From the NCBI GenBank assembly GCA_036362985.1, contig JAYGXS010000003.1, positions 62,625,561-62,689,560 on the forward strand: a stretch of 64,000 bases of DNA. The letters are read 5' to 3'. Below are positions 12,201-25,180 of this stretch, one piece after another (the stretch's first letter is position 1; every line of letters starts with the position of its first letter). The notes below the pieces were generated by a model, which was given only the letters and a program-made list of their open reading frames with translations, was not told the origin of the DNA and made no database searches. The translations under genes and the position numbers were made by a program. The DNA comes from Ligula intestinalis. Its lineage: Eukaryota > Platyhelminthes > Cestoda > Diphyllobothriidea > Diphyllobothriidae.

Positions 12201-15200
12201 TATTCGTTCTGCGTCAAGGTTCTAATAAATCTTGGTGCTTCTGATTTTTTAATTTTGCGTTAAAAAATGAAAACAGAAGAGGCAGTAGAATATGAGACCT
12301 ACTGTTCGTGGTCCCTATTAATTAATGATCTGAAAGCCATAGTTCAATGCACACACTTTGATAAGTAGCGAATACTGCTCAGGGTTACTTTATTCACTAA
12401 ATAATTAAGTGCGCAGCGATGAAAACTTATCTCTTTTTTTAAACTGTCCTTTTAGACGAGAAGTTGACCTACTGCGCATCGAGAACCTCGCTCTCAAGCA
12501 AAAATTATGTGGGTCTAACAGGGGTCCACTTGAAACTGCGATCGTGCCCAAATTCTAAAGAAAGTTTCCCCACCCGTTTATTCTACAACCTTGACGTGCA
12601 TCAAAGATTTTTCTTTGATTTTGTTTACATAAAACATGGAGTAAGATTTCTTGTGAGCATGAGTCAGCATTGCTATGATTTATACCGAACTTCCGCATCC
12701 TTAGCAAATGGAGTAAATAAAATTTCGAGAACGGATATCCGGGACTGCGCACTTCGTATAAGATTAATTTTTAATGTTTGATTTGAAGAATTTTGAAATC
12801 CTCCGTGTGGGATGGATAGTTATAACCAAGTCTTTTGTCCTTATAAATCCCATACAACAGCAGATGAAAAAAGTGCCCAAGTGCAGGAAAAATATATTCT
12901 TTCGACGGTGTTTCGTTTTGTTTAACTGCTTGTCGTTTTATGGTACAAAAGTGTGGCAAGTAAACATTTACTATTAAAAAGAAGTATTTTGTTCAACAAT
13001 CTTTTATTTGTTCCTTTAAATGAATAGCCCCGTAGACAAAGCATCCAAGCATGAATATCAGAAAGTACTAAATGTTCAGTATGAATAGCAAATGGTATAA
13101 GTTAAAGCCACATATGAATTCAAAAGTATTGCTGAGGAGGTCAAAAAGAACTGCAGAGTCTTTGGCTAGATAGAAAGGAACTAGTGTTTTTGGCTCGTAA
13201 CGGAATTTTCCATGGACTGACGCATTGAATGCAGCACAAGTTTAATTAATTTTACTTAATTTAAGTATGATTAAGCAAACCTGCCAGCTTATTAAGTTTG
13301 TTGCAACCCCACGATTCCCTAACTTAGGTGGCCTGGATTTCCCGGAGTATCGATCTAGGATCAAACATTGAACGGCCGGGATCAATTAATTAATAGGTAT
13401 TTTTAGAGTATTTAAACTAGAAATTTAAAACAAGTTGGTTAAAGCCTGGCGGCCACAATAGCAATGCTTCAGGATGAATATCACTCTAACCACTTAGGCT
13501 AATATTTTCCACAGGGAATATAACAATGTACGGTAAGCGATAAATGCAGCAATGATAATCATGCAAGCATTTACAAAGTTAATTTTGGCGAACGTACGTT
13601 TCGATTTTTTAATATTTAGTTTTTAATAACGATACCCTGAGGGTAGAAGTCTGTTTAAATTATTGTTACTCCAACTTCCATTACCTTATTGTTAATGTCG
13701 GATGATGGATAATCGAACTTGTACGTTAGCCAAACTTGACTTCTTGAAGATGTACATGTTTTAAACCCAGGCAAGGTTCTGCCCTTGAATACTAAATAGG
13801 TTATATGAAAGTACAGAAAACTGTGGAACTCCGCTAGGAAATATGACTGAACCATTTAAAGTGAAATATGCTTCTATTCTTAGTGTCGCTTATAAGTCGG
13901 AAACGATGACTGTTTTTGACCAACCTAGAACCAAGAAAATTTTAAGAAGTTCACGTCCAGTTATCAAAAATCGTACTAGCTAACATAAACTGGTGAGTGT
14001 TCCAAGAAATTAAACTAGAATTATCGATACAATGTAGATGGACTTAGGCGTTTTGTTAATAAGTATGGGTTAACCATCGGTAAAACTTTAGCATTTCCGG
14101 ACGTAGAAATTGCAGGTCGATATAATAAGCATGCGGCAACAGACACTTTGTCCTCTTAATTACCAGGACTTCCGGATATGTCGAAGCAGATCTTACGACA
14201 TAGGAAGTTTAGTCCACACGATTCAAATGAATGCCGTGGCAGGAAATATTGCCCCCGTACATCTTAAAAAATTGCAACGTGCAAAGCACCTGTCGGCAAA
14301 CGTCTTTTGTAACCCAATATTCACAGCATTCTGAACCTACTTGTTGGGACAAAAGAAGAGAGCTAATCGTTTGCAATCCGTCTGTTATGCGCCACAGTGA
14401 TTGCTACCATGCTTAATAGGAAGAGAATGCTCTAACTGTTTCTTCTTAAAATAAAGCTTGTTATTTTCTTTCCACTGTGTTAAGAGCAGCTTTGGAAGCT
14501 TCAAGATTTGCTTTAAGCTTAATGGAAGCAACCTGCACTTCTAAATCCCGATTGATTGTATTTTGAGTTAAATATATTATTCAGCCATGCACGAAACAGC
14601 TAAAAATAATAAATTAAACGTTTCCCTTTAGAAAATGTTTTATCACTCATTAACTCTTCCCTATCCAATAGAAGCCATGGTAAACAATAAAAAATAGAGG
14701 ACACTTAAAGCTTGTGTTTAAAATCCAGGTAGACAGACTGGTTGTAATGTATCTTCTTGAAGTAGAAATAGTTATGTCTACGTTTATATTCTGCTGTTGA
14801 CAAGCCCGCATGTTAGCCGTCCTCATTTTGTGCGATCTACATCGGTCTAAATTTCCCAAGCCCTGAACATCTGAAGTTGTCGTGAAGAATATAATGGAAT
14901 CTTAACCAAACAACTTTGCCTAGAGCGACGCAAACACCTCATTGTGGAATTGTGATCCGAGAATTTGAGGTACAAGATGCAACATAGTCAAATAAGGTCG
15001 CAAGTGACATAGTAAGCATGTCCGTTGCAAAATTAACAAAAGCTCTGCAAATGTTTGTGTTCTAGGCTTTAAGGAACTTAAATATTGCCAGCAATAGGAA
15101 AACAAATTACAGGGTTTTCCGTGCGCTCTTTATCGGGGGAATTCAGCATTTCATCTGCTTAAACGCTCTTTTTTGTTTACGGTAGCTTGAAAATGCTTCG

Positions 15201-18200
15201 GTAAAAGACACTTCCACTTAGTCTTTACTTACGCAATTACGTAGCCACGTTTTGTAGAACTCCTGAATACTAACCGCATACGCTGCTTCTTGTTGTCAAC
15301 CGGATTTTGGAGAAAATGAAATCTATGTTCTCACTATCCACAATAGGCTACTACAGATAGCACCAAACGCGGTAACTGAAGCTATTGTTGTCGGAGAAGT
15401 ATCAGTTTAATTTCCTTTGTTACCGGAATTTTAGTCAGAGCTAAGTTAATGAATAAAATTAAGTTAAAAATTAATCATTTTAGTTATCTATTTGTAATAG
15501 TAAATTAACATAAAGCTGAACTTAAGAGAAAGTGTGTAGACTTATGTATTTGTTAAGCCGATATCTAAAGGGAAAATGTTTCCTCGAATGTCTCATACCC
15601 ATCCAATAACAGCACCTCTAATTTGATGGCCATTTGCCGGACATGAACAAGGTTCTTGCTATGTTCACCGCTTTCGGTAGAGCTGACAACTCCGTAAAAG
15701 ATAAATTGCTTCCTGTCCTCTCTTTCAGTCCTGCAAAGCGCCAACGGAGCGTTCATTTGCCGGCACGCCTTAAAAGAGGCGCAACCGAGTACTCAATCAA
15801 GCGTTCACGCGCTAATACCCTAAATGAAAAGAAAGACCGTATCAAAAACCACTAGAAAAAGTACATTGGTTCAACTTTATTAAAACATCTATTTATGAGG
15901 TCACCTCCTTTTTGGAACTGAAAATCCAACCATATACTATACGAAAATATCTAGCGTCACACATGCAGAATTGGTTTCATTTGCTGGTGCTGAGCAAGTC
16001 GATGTACGCCACCCGTGTGTTTTGTATTCGTCAAATAACATGTAGTTCCGTAAAAATAGCTTTCATCAAGAGTATATACTGGTAGGCATACTCTCTGACA
16101 ACAGTCTTACTGCTGTATCTTTGATTCTCCTTTTCAATACGCATAGCTGAAATATTGAAAGATAAGGCGTCGCCAAACTACATAATGGCCACTCATCTTG
16201 CGTTTATGAGGTACCGCCGTAAATACCTAGCATAGCAATTATTTTTTAGGTTAAGCCTTCCCTTGACTCGAGTATCTCGTGAGAGAAAGTAGATAACACA
16301 TAGGCAGTAGCCCCAAGAAAGATCTTTTGATTTCCTTGAATGACGGAAAGTAAATCAAACTACAGCTACCGCCTTAGAAAAATAAGCATGATTAGTTATT
16401 TTGTTAGTATGGATATCTACCATCAATCATGGATATCTGATAATATATCGTACTAGATTTTATGAAATTAAAATGATTATTAGTCATTTTGATGCAAACG
16501 TACAATAAGTCGATCTTTTAGTCGGTCCTCAAAAACATCCCTACCCAGCAATACTGCAAACGTCTTACACACTACTAAAACAATATTGACTATTTTCTTT
16601 CATTCCCGTGATAGAAAGCTTTCCAATACTTAAGTAAGACGTTGGTTTCGGAGGCTAGTTCATTCTATTAACCAAATGTTTAGGGCATTTTTCCTTTAGC
16701 AATTACTAAAGGTATGATTTCCGTCCATTGCTGATTTTGTAAGTATCCAAATACCAAAAAATGGCTTTTTATTTCTTGGTATACCACAAGTTGTAGTTTC
16801 CAAGATCGAAATGTTATAAAATTCCGGCGATGGTGCCATGTACTGCGCTTATTGCTGCTCTCCGTTCTCTTGCTTTGTACCCTTTTCTGTAAAAACATCT
16901 TTTTAGAGATTGGTGTTTTAATGTTTTCCTGTTAAGATGTGACATTTAAAAATGACGAACGCTTTATGAAAAACATAGAATACAGTATAATTCGTCCGAC
17001 TAATTTTCGAATAACTTGGTGGGATCAGTGGGATAAAAAATGCGACCAAATTTGGATGCAGCGAGTGCTGTCACCACAGGAGCCGTAAGTTTTAGATATT
17101 CAGCCAGCGTACTAAAATCCACCAATGCCGATACGGTGCGTTGACTACCTAAGCAGGAGTTCCTGAGCCAGCACCCTCGGATCCGCTAGAGAAGTACCAT
17201 CGCCATTTTTTAAATTAGTTTTTTTTGGCGATGTGAATAATTCCGTTGACCCTATTGCAGTCTCGTTTTAATAGTCCCTTTTTCCCCAGATGACAATAAC
17301 TGTGACAAGGCGAGGGTAACCTTCGAGATACTCATAAATTTTGTACTCGAGTTACCAGTTCTTTGCAGTTTTGTTTTAAAGTTATGTTTGTGGCAGTCAT
17401 ATAAGCATGTCAAATGGAAGGCAGAAATTTGAGTTAACTTCTTCATGGCAACGTATTACTTCCTTTCTTAAAACTAACCGGAGGTTATTGAAATTGCTAC
17501 TGCATAGCGACTATTTTGTCATCGGAAATTTTGAATTCATCAGAATTAAAAGGCTCAATCTACATGTGACTCCTTTAACATATCCGAAATCTTTTTTTTC
17601 GAAGGCTTATCCTTATTAATATACGCGAGGCAAAATATTGAAGTTCGCGAAAGATTGTTAGCCACTCGCAAATTGTCTTTAAGGCATAGACTTAAAATAT
17701 ATACGAAAAGTATGATCTGGTTTTTTAAGGAAAATAAACATTTCTCGCAAATAATACATTTCCGCAGACGTAAATAATAATTATCAATTAGAGAAAAATA
17801 TAAAACTCATCAGTTAAAATGCATAACCGAACCATATTCTTTATATTAAAATAACTTCTTGAGTCACCATTTGTATAGATCATTCCCATGCTTTATTACA
17901 ACTCGTTTAAGATCTCTCTTTAAATTCCGGTTCAATTTAGATGACTTTCAGTGTTTTCGTGGTTTTTTCTGTAAGTCCAGACTCTGTAGCCATTTGTCGT
18001 TAGAAGCTTTAAAATCAGATAGACATCAAAACATTTCCACAAAAAATGTTTTTTTAGCTATAAATTCTTATGCCCAGTTAACACCATGGTTTTTCTGAGG
18101 GTTTCATATGGTTCCAAAACTTAGTCACTTGTGGCAAATTAAAAAAATTGGTGTTCAAATTGCCAGCATCTTAAAAGGTTTAGACGTGATGAAAGCTAAA

Positions 18201-18380
18201 TTCACTTGGAAATTTATGTATATTTCCAACAAAAATAGTAAAGTGGCACAATCAAAAAAAAACTGAATTTGTTGAGGGGGAGGATTTAATAAAGGTTACC
18301 TTAACGAAGAATCCAAGTTCAAAACAAATTTTCTAACTGGGAGGAACAGAATGTTCACTTTGCATGAAGCTTCGAATAAA
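6270..18380. other. Twelve kilobases of AT-rich DNA, nothing recognised
   Basis: The short frames here (60-105 codons) occur at the density expected by chance and show no domain, signal peptide or repeat pattern. I see no tRNA, rRNA or clear element ends. There are small A/T-loop hairpins, such as CATCGCCA at 17198-17205 pairing with TGGCGATG at 17226-17233. They have no known role here. A moderately GC-richer patch at 15.55-15.85 kb is open on both strands (63 and 73 codons) but matches nothing I know. Confidence 0.5.
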
Positions 18381-18390
18381 TCAGAGTATA

Positions 18391-18436
18391 GATTTTTATA
18401 ATCCAAATTTGTGGATTTTTATAATACAAAATTGTG
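18391..18436 (+). repeat. 23-bp unit, two tandem copies
   Basis: The units at 18391-18413 and 18414-18436 both read GATTTTTATAAT followed by CAAA or ACAAA-type variants and end in TTGTG. They differ at three positions. It is a simple local duplication upstream of the CR1-like element. Confidence 0.7.
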
Positions 18437-18786
18437 GTTCAAATTTCTCGTCCTCCGTGGGAAATACTATCTTCGGAACTTCGGGATTTTGGACCAGCTA
18501 GCACTCTGGTGGACAGTCGTTATTAGCTATTGGATTCGTTTTCACTACATCCCCAGCCTCAGAAGCCACGGCAGGCACTGGTCAAATCGAGCAACATCTC
18601 CGTGACCGCCTTCCGTCAACAATTCTCTGGGATTCCAGCTATCTACAAACGGCTGAGTCGTTCCAATATCCTTTCCATACAGTTAATCGCTTAATACATA
18701 TTGCATAGAGCTTTAATATCGTTTAACTTTACTCTGATCTATGATGGAAAGCAAAAATAAACGTACAGCGCAAGGTGTAAAAGGTC

Positions 18787-18860
18787 TGCCGCGAGTGGGA
18801 TTCGAACCCAAAACCCGTGAGTTGCGGGCATCTATCGTGACCGTTAGACCACGAGGGTGC
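18787..18860 (-). tRNA. tRNA-derived sequence (pseudo-tRNA or SINE head)
   Basis: On the minus strand there is a good B box and T loop (GGGTTCGAATCCC) and an A-box-like D arm. In the D arm CGTG pairs with CACG around GTCTAACGGT. An anticodon-like stem GCCCG/CGGGT encloses a 7-base loop, CAACTCA. That loop lacks the usual T33. The 5' acceptor strand does not pair with the 3' strand TCGCGGC. It is therefore more likely a tRNA pseudogene or tRNA-derived SINE head than a working tRNA. It lies antisense just upstream of the LINE ORF1. Confidence 0.55.
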
Positions 18861-18923
18861 ACGATTTTCCCTGATTTAATTCAGGATATAAGCCCAAATC
18901 ACAATTTCGAGAAAAGAAACCGC

Positions 18924-19742
18924 ATGGTTGGCACAACGAAATGGCGCCTTGCTAAAAGCCCTAGAAATCCTCGGAGCTCAATAAACACAAAGTACGAAGA
19001 CCGAGATAGCATATCAGACATGGAACTTTCCAAAGCGTTTTCCGTCATGCAGTAGGATATGGTATGCCTTAAAAAGGAATTAGCGGAACTGAAGTCACTT
19101 TTGCATATTCTAACGCATGGCTCGATTTCATAGACGACTGAAAACCGAGAAAAGGCCAAGACGAAGAAAACACAGGAGGTTTCCATACTCCATAAGCATA
19201 CTACAGCAGAACCAGAAGTGGAACTCAACCTAGTCCAAAAGTCGGAAATCCACGAAAATGTTAAAGACCTGGGTGTCGAACCCTGTACGTTGGGCCAACA
19301 GGCAGACGGTGTCGCCTCTAGACTAGCAGACCACGATGAAGGGACTGAACATTTTGCTAACTCAAGGGGTGTCATGCGTAACACAGTCCCAAAAACCAAG
19401 CAGGCGGTGTCTAAGGTACCAGTAAGAACTAGTCTGGTTGCGTCTCCCAAAAAGCCCAAGACGCCACCGACTACTACACAAAAAAGTGGCCTTGGCACAA
19501 AAGAGGAGCTGTCGGGTCCTCCCAATTATCAAAAGCCGGCGCTTAGGGACCTCACAGCCCAAGTCGAGGATACCCACACGTCGGAAGGGTCCACTAATAA
19601 ACCTCATAGCCCGTTATCTAATCGCAGCCAGTGCAACGTCATAAAAGGCATGTCTCAATCTTCTTCGAAGACACCAAAGAATAGGATTGACCATGATATG
19701 GATTTATTCCGTGGATACATTAAACTTCTCCTAAAAGCATAA
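18924..19742 (+). pseudogene. CR1-like ORF1, two in-frame TAG stops
   Basis: A single frame runs from ATG 18924 (MVGTTKWRLAK) to TAA at 19742. It is interrupted by TAG at 19053-19055 and TAG at 19131-19133. It would be an ORF1 protein that binds the element RNA. The part around the first stop is charged and heptad-like (CLKKELAELKSLLHIL), consistent with a short coiled coil. The middle is rich in Pro, Lys and Ser, and the end reads DMDLFRGYIKLLLKA. Just after the stop, KKDPYTDSGQPRP appears, which looks like the continuation of the ORF1 C-terminus with the frame preserved. No zinc knuckle is visible. Confidence 0.55.
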
Positions 19743-19805
19743 AGGATGGGCCTGAAGAAGGATCCATATACGGACTCGGGTCAACCCAGACCAATAAAAA
19801 TTATA

Positions 19806-22408
19806 CTCATGATTGTGAAGCGCTATGGCTTAAACTGAAAACGCGTGATGCATCCACTTTACAGTTCATGACTGTCTATAGAACGCCAAATCAATCTCCG
19901 GAGGGTGGTGAGACCTTGTTTGAACTAATGCGTGAACTGGCTCAAAATGAAAATGCACTGATCACTGGAGATTTTAACGCCCCACTGATTAACTGGGATG
20001 AGCTATCAGTTAAATGTTCTCCTGAGTCTTTTAGCTTCAGATTCTTAAAGCTGACGGGAAACCTCTCTCTCGTGCAGAATGTTGGATTCCCAACGAGAAT
20101 AACATAAGCACAAACAGCGAACTTTTTGGACTTCGTATTATCGAAAGACCCGATTGATACGAGCGAAATTAGGCCAATCGCGCCTCTTGGAAAGAGTGAT
20201 CATGTCATGATCCTGTGGGAATATGCTTCAAACACCAATCAACCGAGAAATACGGAAATTCGGTTAGACTACTGGCGTGAAAATTACACCGCAATGAGAA
20301 ATGAACTAGCAGCAATAAATTGGTATGGCCCTCTAACCGTTTGTCCGGATGCCGACTGTCAGGGATCTGATAAGCAAAGTAATGCATCGAAACTATCCGA
20401 TGACAAAAGTACAAAAGGCGAGCAGGCCTTCCTGGTTAACGCAAGATCTGAAGAAACAAATAAACCGCAAGAACAAACTTTAGAGAAAGTATGCATCAAC
20501 ACGCCAGCCTTTACATTACGAAGAATTCCGCCAAAATCGGAACGAGGTTAGATCCAACATTCGAAAAGCGTGGAAAGACTACAAATCGAAAATTATCGAG
20601 CAAGCCGTAACGAAGCCAAATGTGCTCTACAGTTACATCAACAGTAGGCTTAAAAACAAAGACACCGTTGCAGTACTAAAAGGTGAAAATAATGAGGAAA
20701 TTGTAGACAATCTCGAAAAAGCAGAACACCTTAACAAGTTTTTTGCATCTGTTTTCACTGAGGAAGTGCACTATAATCCGACAGACTTCCATGCATAGAG
20801 TAATGGCATAATCATCGAGGACCTCCGTTTCACAGAAGAAGATGTAAGGAATGAACCTTTTGCGCTTAATGAACGTAAGTCTCCGGGTCCAGACAAAATA
20901 CCAGCAAAGGTACTTCAAGAGCTGGCTTCGGAACTTTCCAGACTGCTTACGCACATTTTTCATTTGTCCTTTGATCGAGGCCTCCTCCCATCCGATTGGA
21001 AAGTTGCGAACATATACCCTATTCACAAGGGTGGATCAAGAACCAGCGCGAACAACTATCGACCAGTGAGCCTTACTTGCATCTGCTGTGAAGTTATGGA
21101 AAGGATCATCAAAAAGGCCACTATGAAGTTCCTCGAAAAAAAAGACTTATTTGATGGTGCCCAACACAGGTTTCGAGGAAACCACTCGTGCCTGACCAAT
21201 ATGCTTTATTCTATGGAGCAGTGGTCCAAGTCATTAGACGAAAATATCCCCATAGATTTTGCTTACAGACTTTGAAAAAGCCTTCGATAGTGTCCCTTAC
21301 CAACGGCTACTCTACAAGTTTGGCGATACCGGGATAAGAGGCAATTTACTAAATTGGGTAGGAGATTTTCTCATAGGCCGATCGCAGTCCGTGTGCTTCG
21401 GAAACGCAAAATCATTTTCAGTGTCAGTTGCGAGTTGAGTGTTTTAGGGCTCCGTTCTTGGGCCACTATTGTTCCTAATCTACGTCAGCGACTGTAGGCA
21501 TGGACTTGTCAGCAATATAGTCTTGTTTGCAGATGATATTAAGCTATGGCAACCCATCAGAAACGCTTATGATGAACAAACTCTGCAAGAAGGACTTGAC
21601 CGCCTAGGTGAATGGTCCAAAAATGGTTAATGCGGTTTAACTTTGAGATGTGTGTCACATTGCGACTCAAGACGAACAAAGTGAGCGCGACGGATGACTC
21701 ACACAACTACGTACTCGATGGAAGGTGCCTGTCGAACATCAATGAACAAAAAGATCTGGGTATGGCTATTGTGCCATCCCTGAAGCCGTCTTTACAGTGT
21801 GCTAGGGCTGCCAAGAGGGTGAACAGTGTTCTGTTTGCCACTAAGCGAACTTTTGTTGACATAAACAAAAAAATGTTGCAAAAATATTGCAAAATCTATG
21901 CAACATTTATTCGCTCACATCTGGATTATGGCGTTCAGGCGTGGCGACTATGGATGCACAAAGATAACCAGGTGCTGGAAAAAATTCAGCAAAGGGCAAT
22001 GAAAATTGTGAAGGGCCTAATGTTTTCATCTTACGAATGTACACTAGAAGCACTTAACGTTTTCCCCCTTGAGTATAGACAAATCCGCGGCGACCTCATA
22101 CAGACGTACCGCCTCGTGAGGAGTCAGGAGTTGGCCCTGATGTTTGATGACTTCTTCGTCTTCGCCACTTCAACCGACCTGCGTGGGAATTCCCTAAAAC
22201 TGCGGAAACTCTATCCCATCGAAAGGTCCGCAAGCAGTCGTTCTCACAACGAGGCATCAGTGCCTAAACCGAATTGCCCGAAACGTTCGTAATAGCGAAC
22301 TCCACAGATGCGTTTAAACGGAAACTGGATGAACATCTACTTAACAGTTACCGTTTATATGTACAAGGAAGCAGAAATAGTTTACGCCCCGGAAATACCT
22401 ATAGATAA
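19806..22408 (+). pseudogene. CR1-like pol: partial endonuclease plus reverse transcriptase
   Basis: The N-terminus of the AP endonuclease is absent. The frame starts at about LWLKLKTRDASTLQF (19.82 kb) and continues MTVYRTPNQSP, then GDFNAP and KSDHVMI, the last motif of the nuclease. RT motifs follow: SPGPDKIPAKVL, LPSDWKVANIYPIHKGGS, NNYRPVSLT, DFEKAFDSVP (motif A, about 21.27 kb), GSVLGPLLFLIY (motif B region) and LFADDIKLW (motif C, about 21.53 kb). The tail reads RSHLDYGVQAW and ends FKRKLDEHLLNSY, with TAA at 22406-22408. I see frame changes near 21.25, 21.43, 21.63 and 22.25 kb and a stop at about 20.80 kb. The catalytic aspartates are still readable but the copy cannot be translated whole. 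Confidence 0.75.
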
Positions 22409-22650
22409 AACTTTACATTTGTATATGCTACTTACGACTTTACAGTTACACATTTTATGTTCGATATATTATGTACACAAGAGACTATTCTGATTGCTCA
22501 CACGCACACAGTAAAATTTGGGCATGTATTGATGTAAATCACTGTTTATAATGACATATTTTATGTTGGATATTTCATGCATACTGTTATCAATAGGGTC
22601 TTCAAAGACATTGCCTTTTACCCTAAATATACTGAACTATACTGAACTAA

Positions 22651-24410
22651 ATGCAGATCTTCCAAAAAGAATCAAGAAGGAGGTAGAACCATCAGCAATG
22701 TGTGTCAAAGAACAACTACCTGGAGTCACACAGCACACTAGTTCGACCTTTATTAGGGACATGATATTAAGGCCCAATCCGAATATCAAATTCAAACTTC
22801 GATCACATGCAGATTGGTTTAAACAGGTGCGCACAAGACGTCAGCGGTGAGTGAGGAGCAGGCTCTTGTATTTTTGGAACCTCTCTCAATCCCTCGCTTT
22901 TAACTCATGATATTTTCCTTATATAATCCATTTTTGTAAAACAATGTCGTCGGCTTTGCCTGCTAGAAGGGCAACCCAAATTAAATTTTTTGTTCTGCCT
23001 CGAAGAACTTGCTGCGCAAGTCTCCCGGTTGCTACATCATTTCCGTATGTGAGTTATCCGCGTAACATGGAACGTTCTTCGCTAAGAGTTCTACTTAAAA
23101 ACCCGACTGCTAAAAGAAAATGTGGATTCCAAGAAACGTGTTCGTATAATTAATATTTGATCCAAAGTTAGGAAGACGGCTTATCACGAATCCTGTTTCT
23201 TACTCTAGCCAGGTGCAGGTCATTCATTGGGCTCTAGAGGACAGCAAACGTATGTTTATGAACTGTTTGTCAAAAATGAAAATTAACCACGTTTGCAATT
23301 CAAAGTGGTTCAAAGTACATGTCAATTCCCTGCAAACTCACGCTAATAGTAAAAGGTAAAATTGCTAAGAAGACAACAAAGTAAAAATGACTGACATGTT
23401 TCTGGGCGAATTTAGCGTCATAATCGCATTTTCTGCCGACTGTATAACCAAAACCTTGCGAAATATCAAAGAAAATGCTAGCAATAGCAGAACTTTTATA
23501 TAAAGCAAACTGTTATCAATGAAAATCAGGCTTTTTTCTGAACAATAACGACCCAAAACTGAATAACGACAATGGGAGGATATTTTTGCGATTTTTTGAC
23601 CGAAACAAAAAAAAGCAACTTAAAATGCACAATTTGCTGTTCCATGAAAATCACCTACATCGGTCGCTTTCATGTATACTTTTATTAAATTTAATGTAAA
23701 TGCAACCGAGTAGAGCACATATTCTATAGAAAGCATTTTTAGATTGGCACAGTCTTGTGCAAAATAACCAGCGATTTTTGGCATGAATGCGGCCAACTTC
23801 TTAAGTCTTCGATTTCCTGTAATTAAGCCTATAAAATTCACTTTTTGCTTAAAAATTCCTCCTTATTCCACGTTCCTTAAACTAGCAGTCTCAATTTTTC
23901 AGCTGACTGGGTATTGCGAAAAATGGGAATAGGACAACTTTGGGAGCGTACGTTTTTTCAGCCTGCACTTTTAAACTCTTACAGGAATCCATAATCAAAG
24001 AGTACGAGAACGAAACGACCAATCAGCAGTTTTTTTAAGTCAACAGGGCAGTACTACTGGGTAGTGTCCGCGACTGGACTGCGTCCACACCATCTAAGCT
24101 AACTGGTCTCACGCCACCGTCAGAAATGTGCCGCGCCAATTTTGCGCCCGAGTGTAGCACGCTGTAGCAGGAAACTCTACCATGTGACCAATCTCACGAA
24201 ACTTGATTGAAAAAAATTTCAGGCAAGCATCGACAGCGACTAAAACACTGCAAAGTTTATTGATTGTTTTAGTCTCCTTTCGGAAAATCGTATTTTGAAT
24301 TCAGAATATGTCTACGTAAAATCTTCTCCTTTTAATGGTCCAAGACTTTTAGCCCAAAATCTGGGTTTTATTGTTGTTGAAAGATTGCTTGTGGTAATTG
24401 CCATCTTAGG
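22651..24410. other. No recognisable gene
   Basis: This is the flank of the LINE and then AT-rich DNA. A 99-codon frame at 22551-22850 starts inside the LINE 3' region and has no domain. Nothing else stands out. Confidence 0.4.
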
Positions 24411-24639
24411 CTGAGGGTGCATGTTACCTTTTGAGCGTACAACCATTTTAATTGGCAAGTCTTCCCAGGCGGAACATTGCGCATTTTGGAAAATTGCGCA
24501 GACTTCAAAATTTATTGGATCCATACAATTTCCGGATCGCTTATTAGTTGCAACCACTCTGATGCTTCAAAGAGTAAAGAATGAGAAAAATATGAAATTT
24601 AGTTGGTACAGAAAGATCACAGGTCATAGTCACCAAGGC

Positions 24640-25180
24640 TAATTGGTAAAGTAAGAAGATTAAAACAAGTTGGAAGGAGCAACAGGGGAAAATGAGTCAT
24701 GGAAAACAAGGACTGTGTAAATATCGGAGACCGTTGTTACTAAGGCAAGGCTAGGTTAACCACATGCTACAACTGTTTACATAGGTCCTGTTTAGAGCGT
24801 TTTATATAGGCTATTTCTAGGTAGCGCAAGATGCGAGATGTCCGTCACGAACAAGAACTCGCAATGAAGTTTTAGGGTCCAGAGAATGACCCCTGTCTAG
24901 AAAGTGGTTTGTAATGGAGGAAAAGGGGTTCGGTTTTGCTGCTTGAATAATCAGCTAGGCAGGTGTTTTTTGGCTCTGGTTGCCAATTGCTCTTGCGTTC
25001 GCCCTATCTTTTTGCATCCGCAAGTGCAAGTGAATTCATAAACACAAATGCAGGTGGTGTGCAATGGTAAGATATCCTTCACACAAGGAATTGGTATGGG
25101 CTGAGTTGGCGAGTAAAATATGAGCTCAGTGGCATAATAGTTTATTTCTGTGGCACTGAGCAGGCGTCTCTTGCTAATGT
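24640..25180 (-). pseudogene. PLE GIY-YIG endonuclease, degraded
   Basis: On the minus strand from about 25.18 kb I read PIPCVKDILPLHTTC, then VYEFTCTCGCKKIGRTQEQL. This is the start of the GIY-YIG nuclease, with KIG in place of YIG. After a gap come RILRYLEIAYIKRSK and HVVNLALP. The middle of the domain is missing or unreadable and there are stops. Context: it lies in the spacer and left arm of the foldback. Confidence 0.65.

Larger units (their letters stand above)
18740..22650 (+). mobile_element. Decayed CR1-like non-LTR retrotransposon
   Basis: A LINE with the order ORF1, partial AP-type endonuclease, reverse transcriptase, conserved C-terminal tail and short 3' tandem repeat. The 3' end holds two copies of ATACTGAACT (22629-22650), in keeping with the short tandem repeats that end CR1-clade elements. 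The 5' limit is uncertain. About 18.74 kb is where the frame leading into ORF1 opens. A tRNA-like sequence in antisense orientation sits at 18787-18860. Frameshifts, stops and a deletion show that the copy is dead. Clade assignment is from motif style only. Confidence 0.75.

Noticed and set aside
17198..17233. Perfect 8-bp hairpin CATCGCCA/TGGCGATG with a 20-base A/T loop
   Set aside because: Looks like a terminator stem but the genome is eukaryotic. No gene is adjacent, and chance hairpins of this size are expected in 64 kb.
18899..19525. 208-codon minus-strand frame opposite the LINE ORF1
   Set aside because: It is a mirror of the Lys/Pro-rich ORF1 coding strand. The sequence shows no domain, and ORF1 on the plus strand explains the openness.
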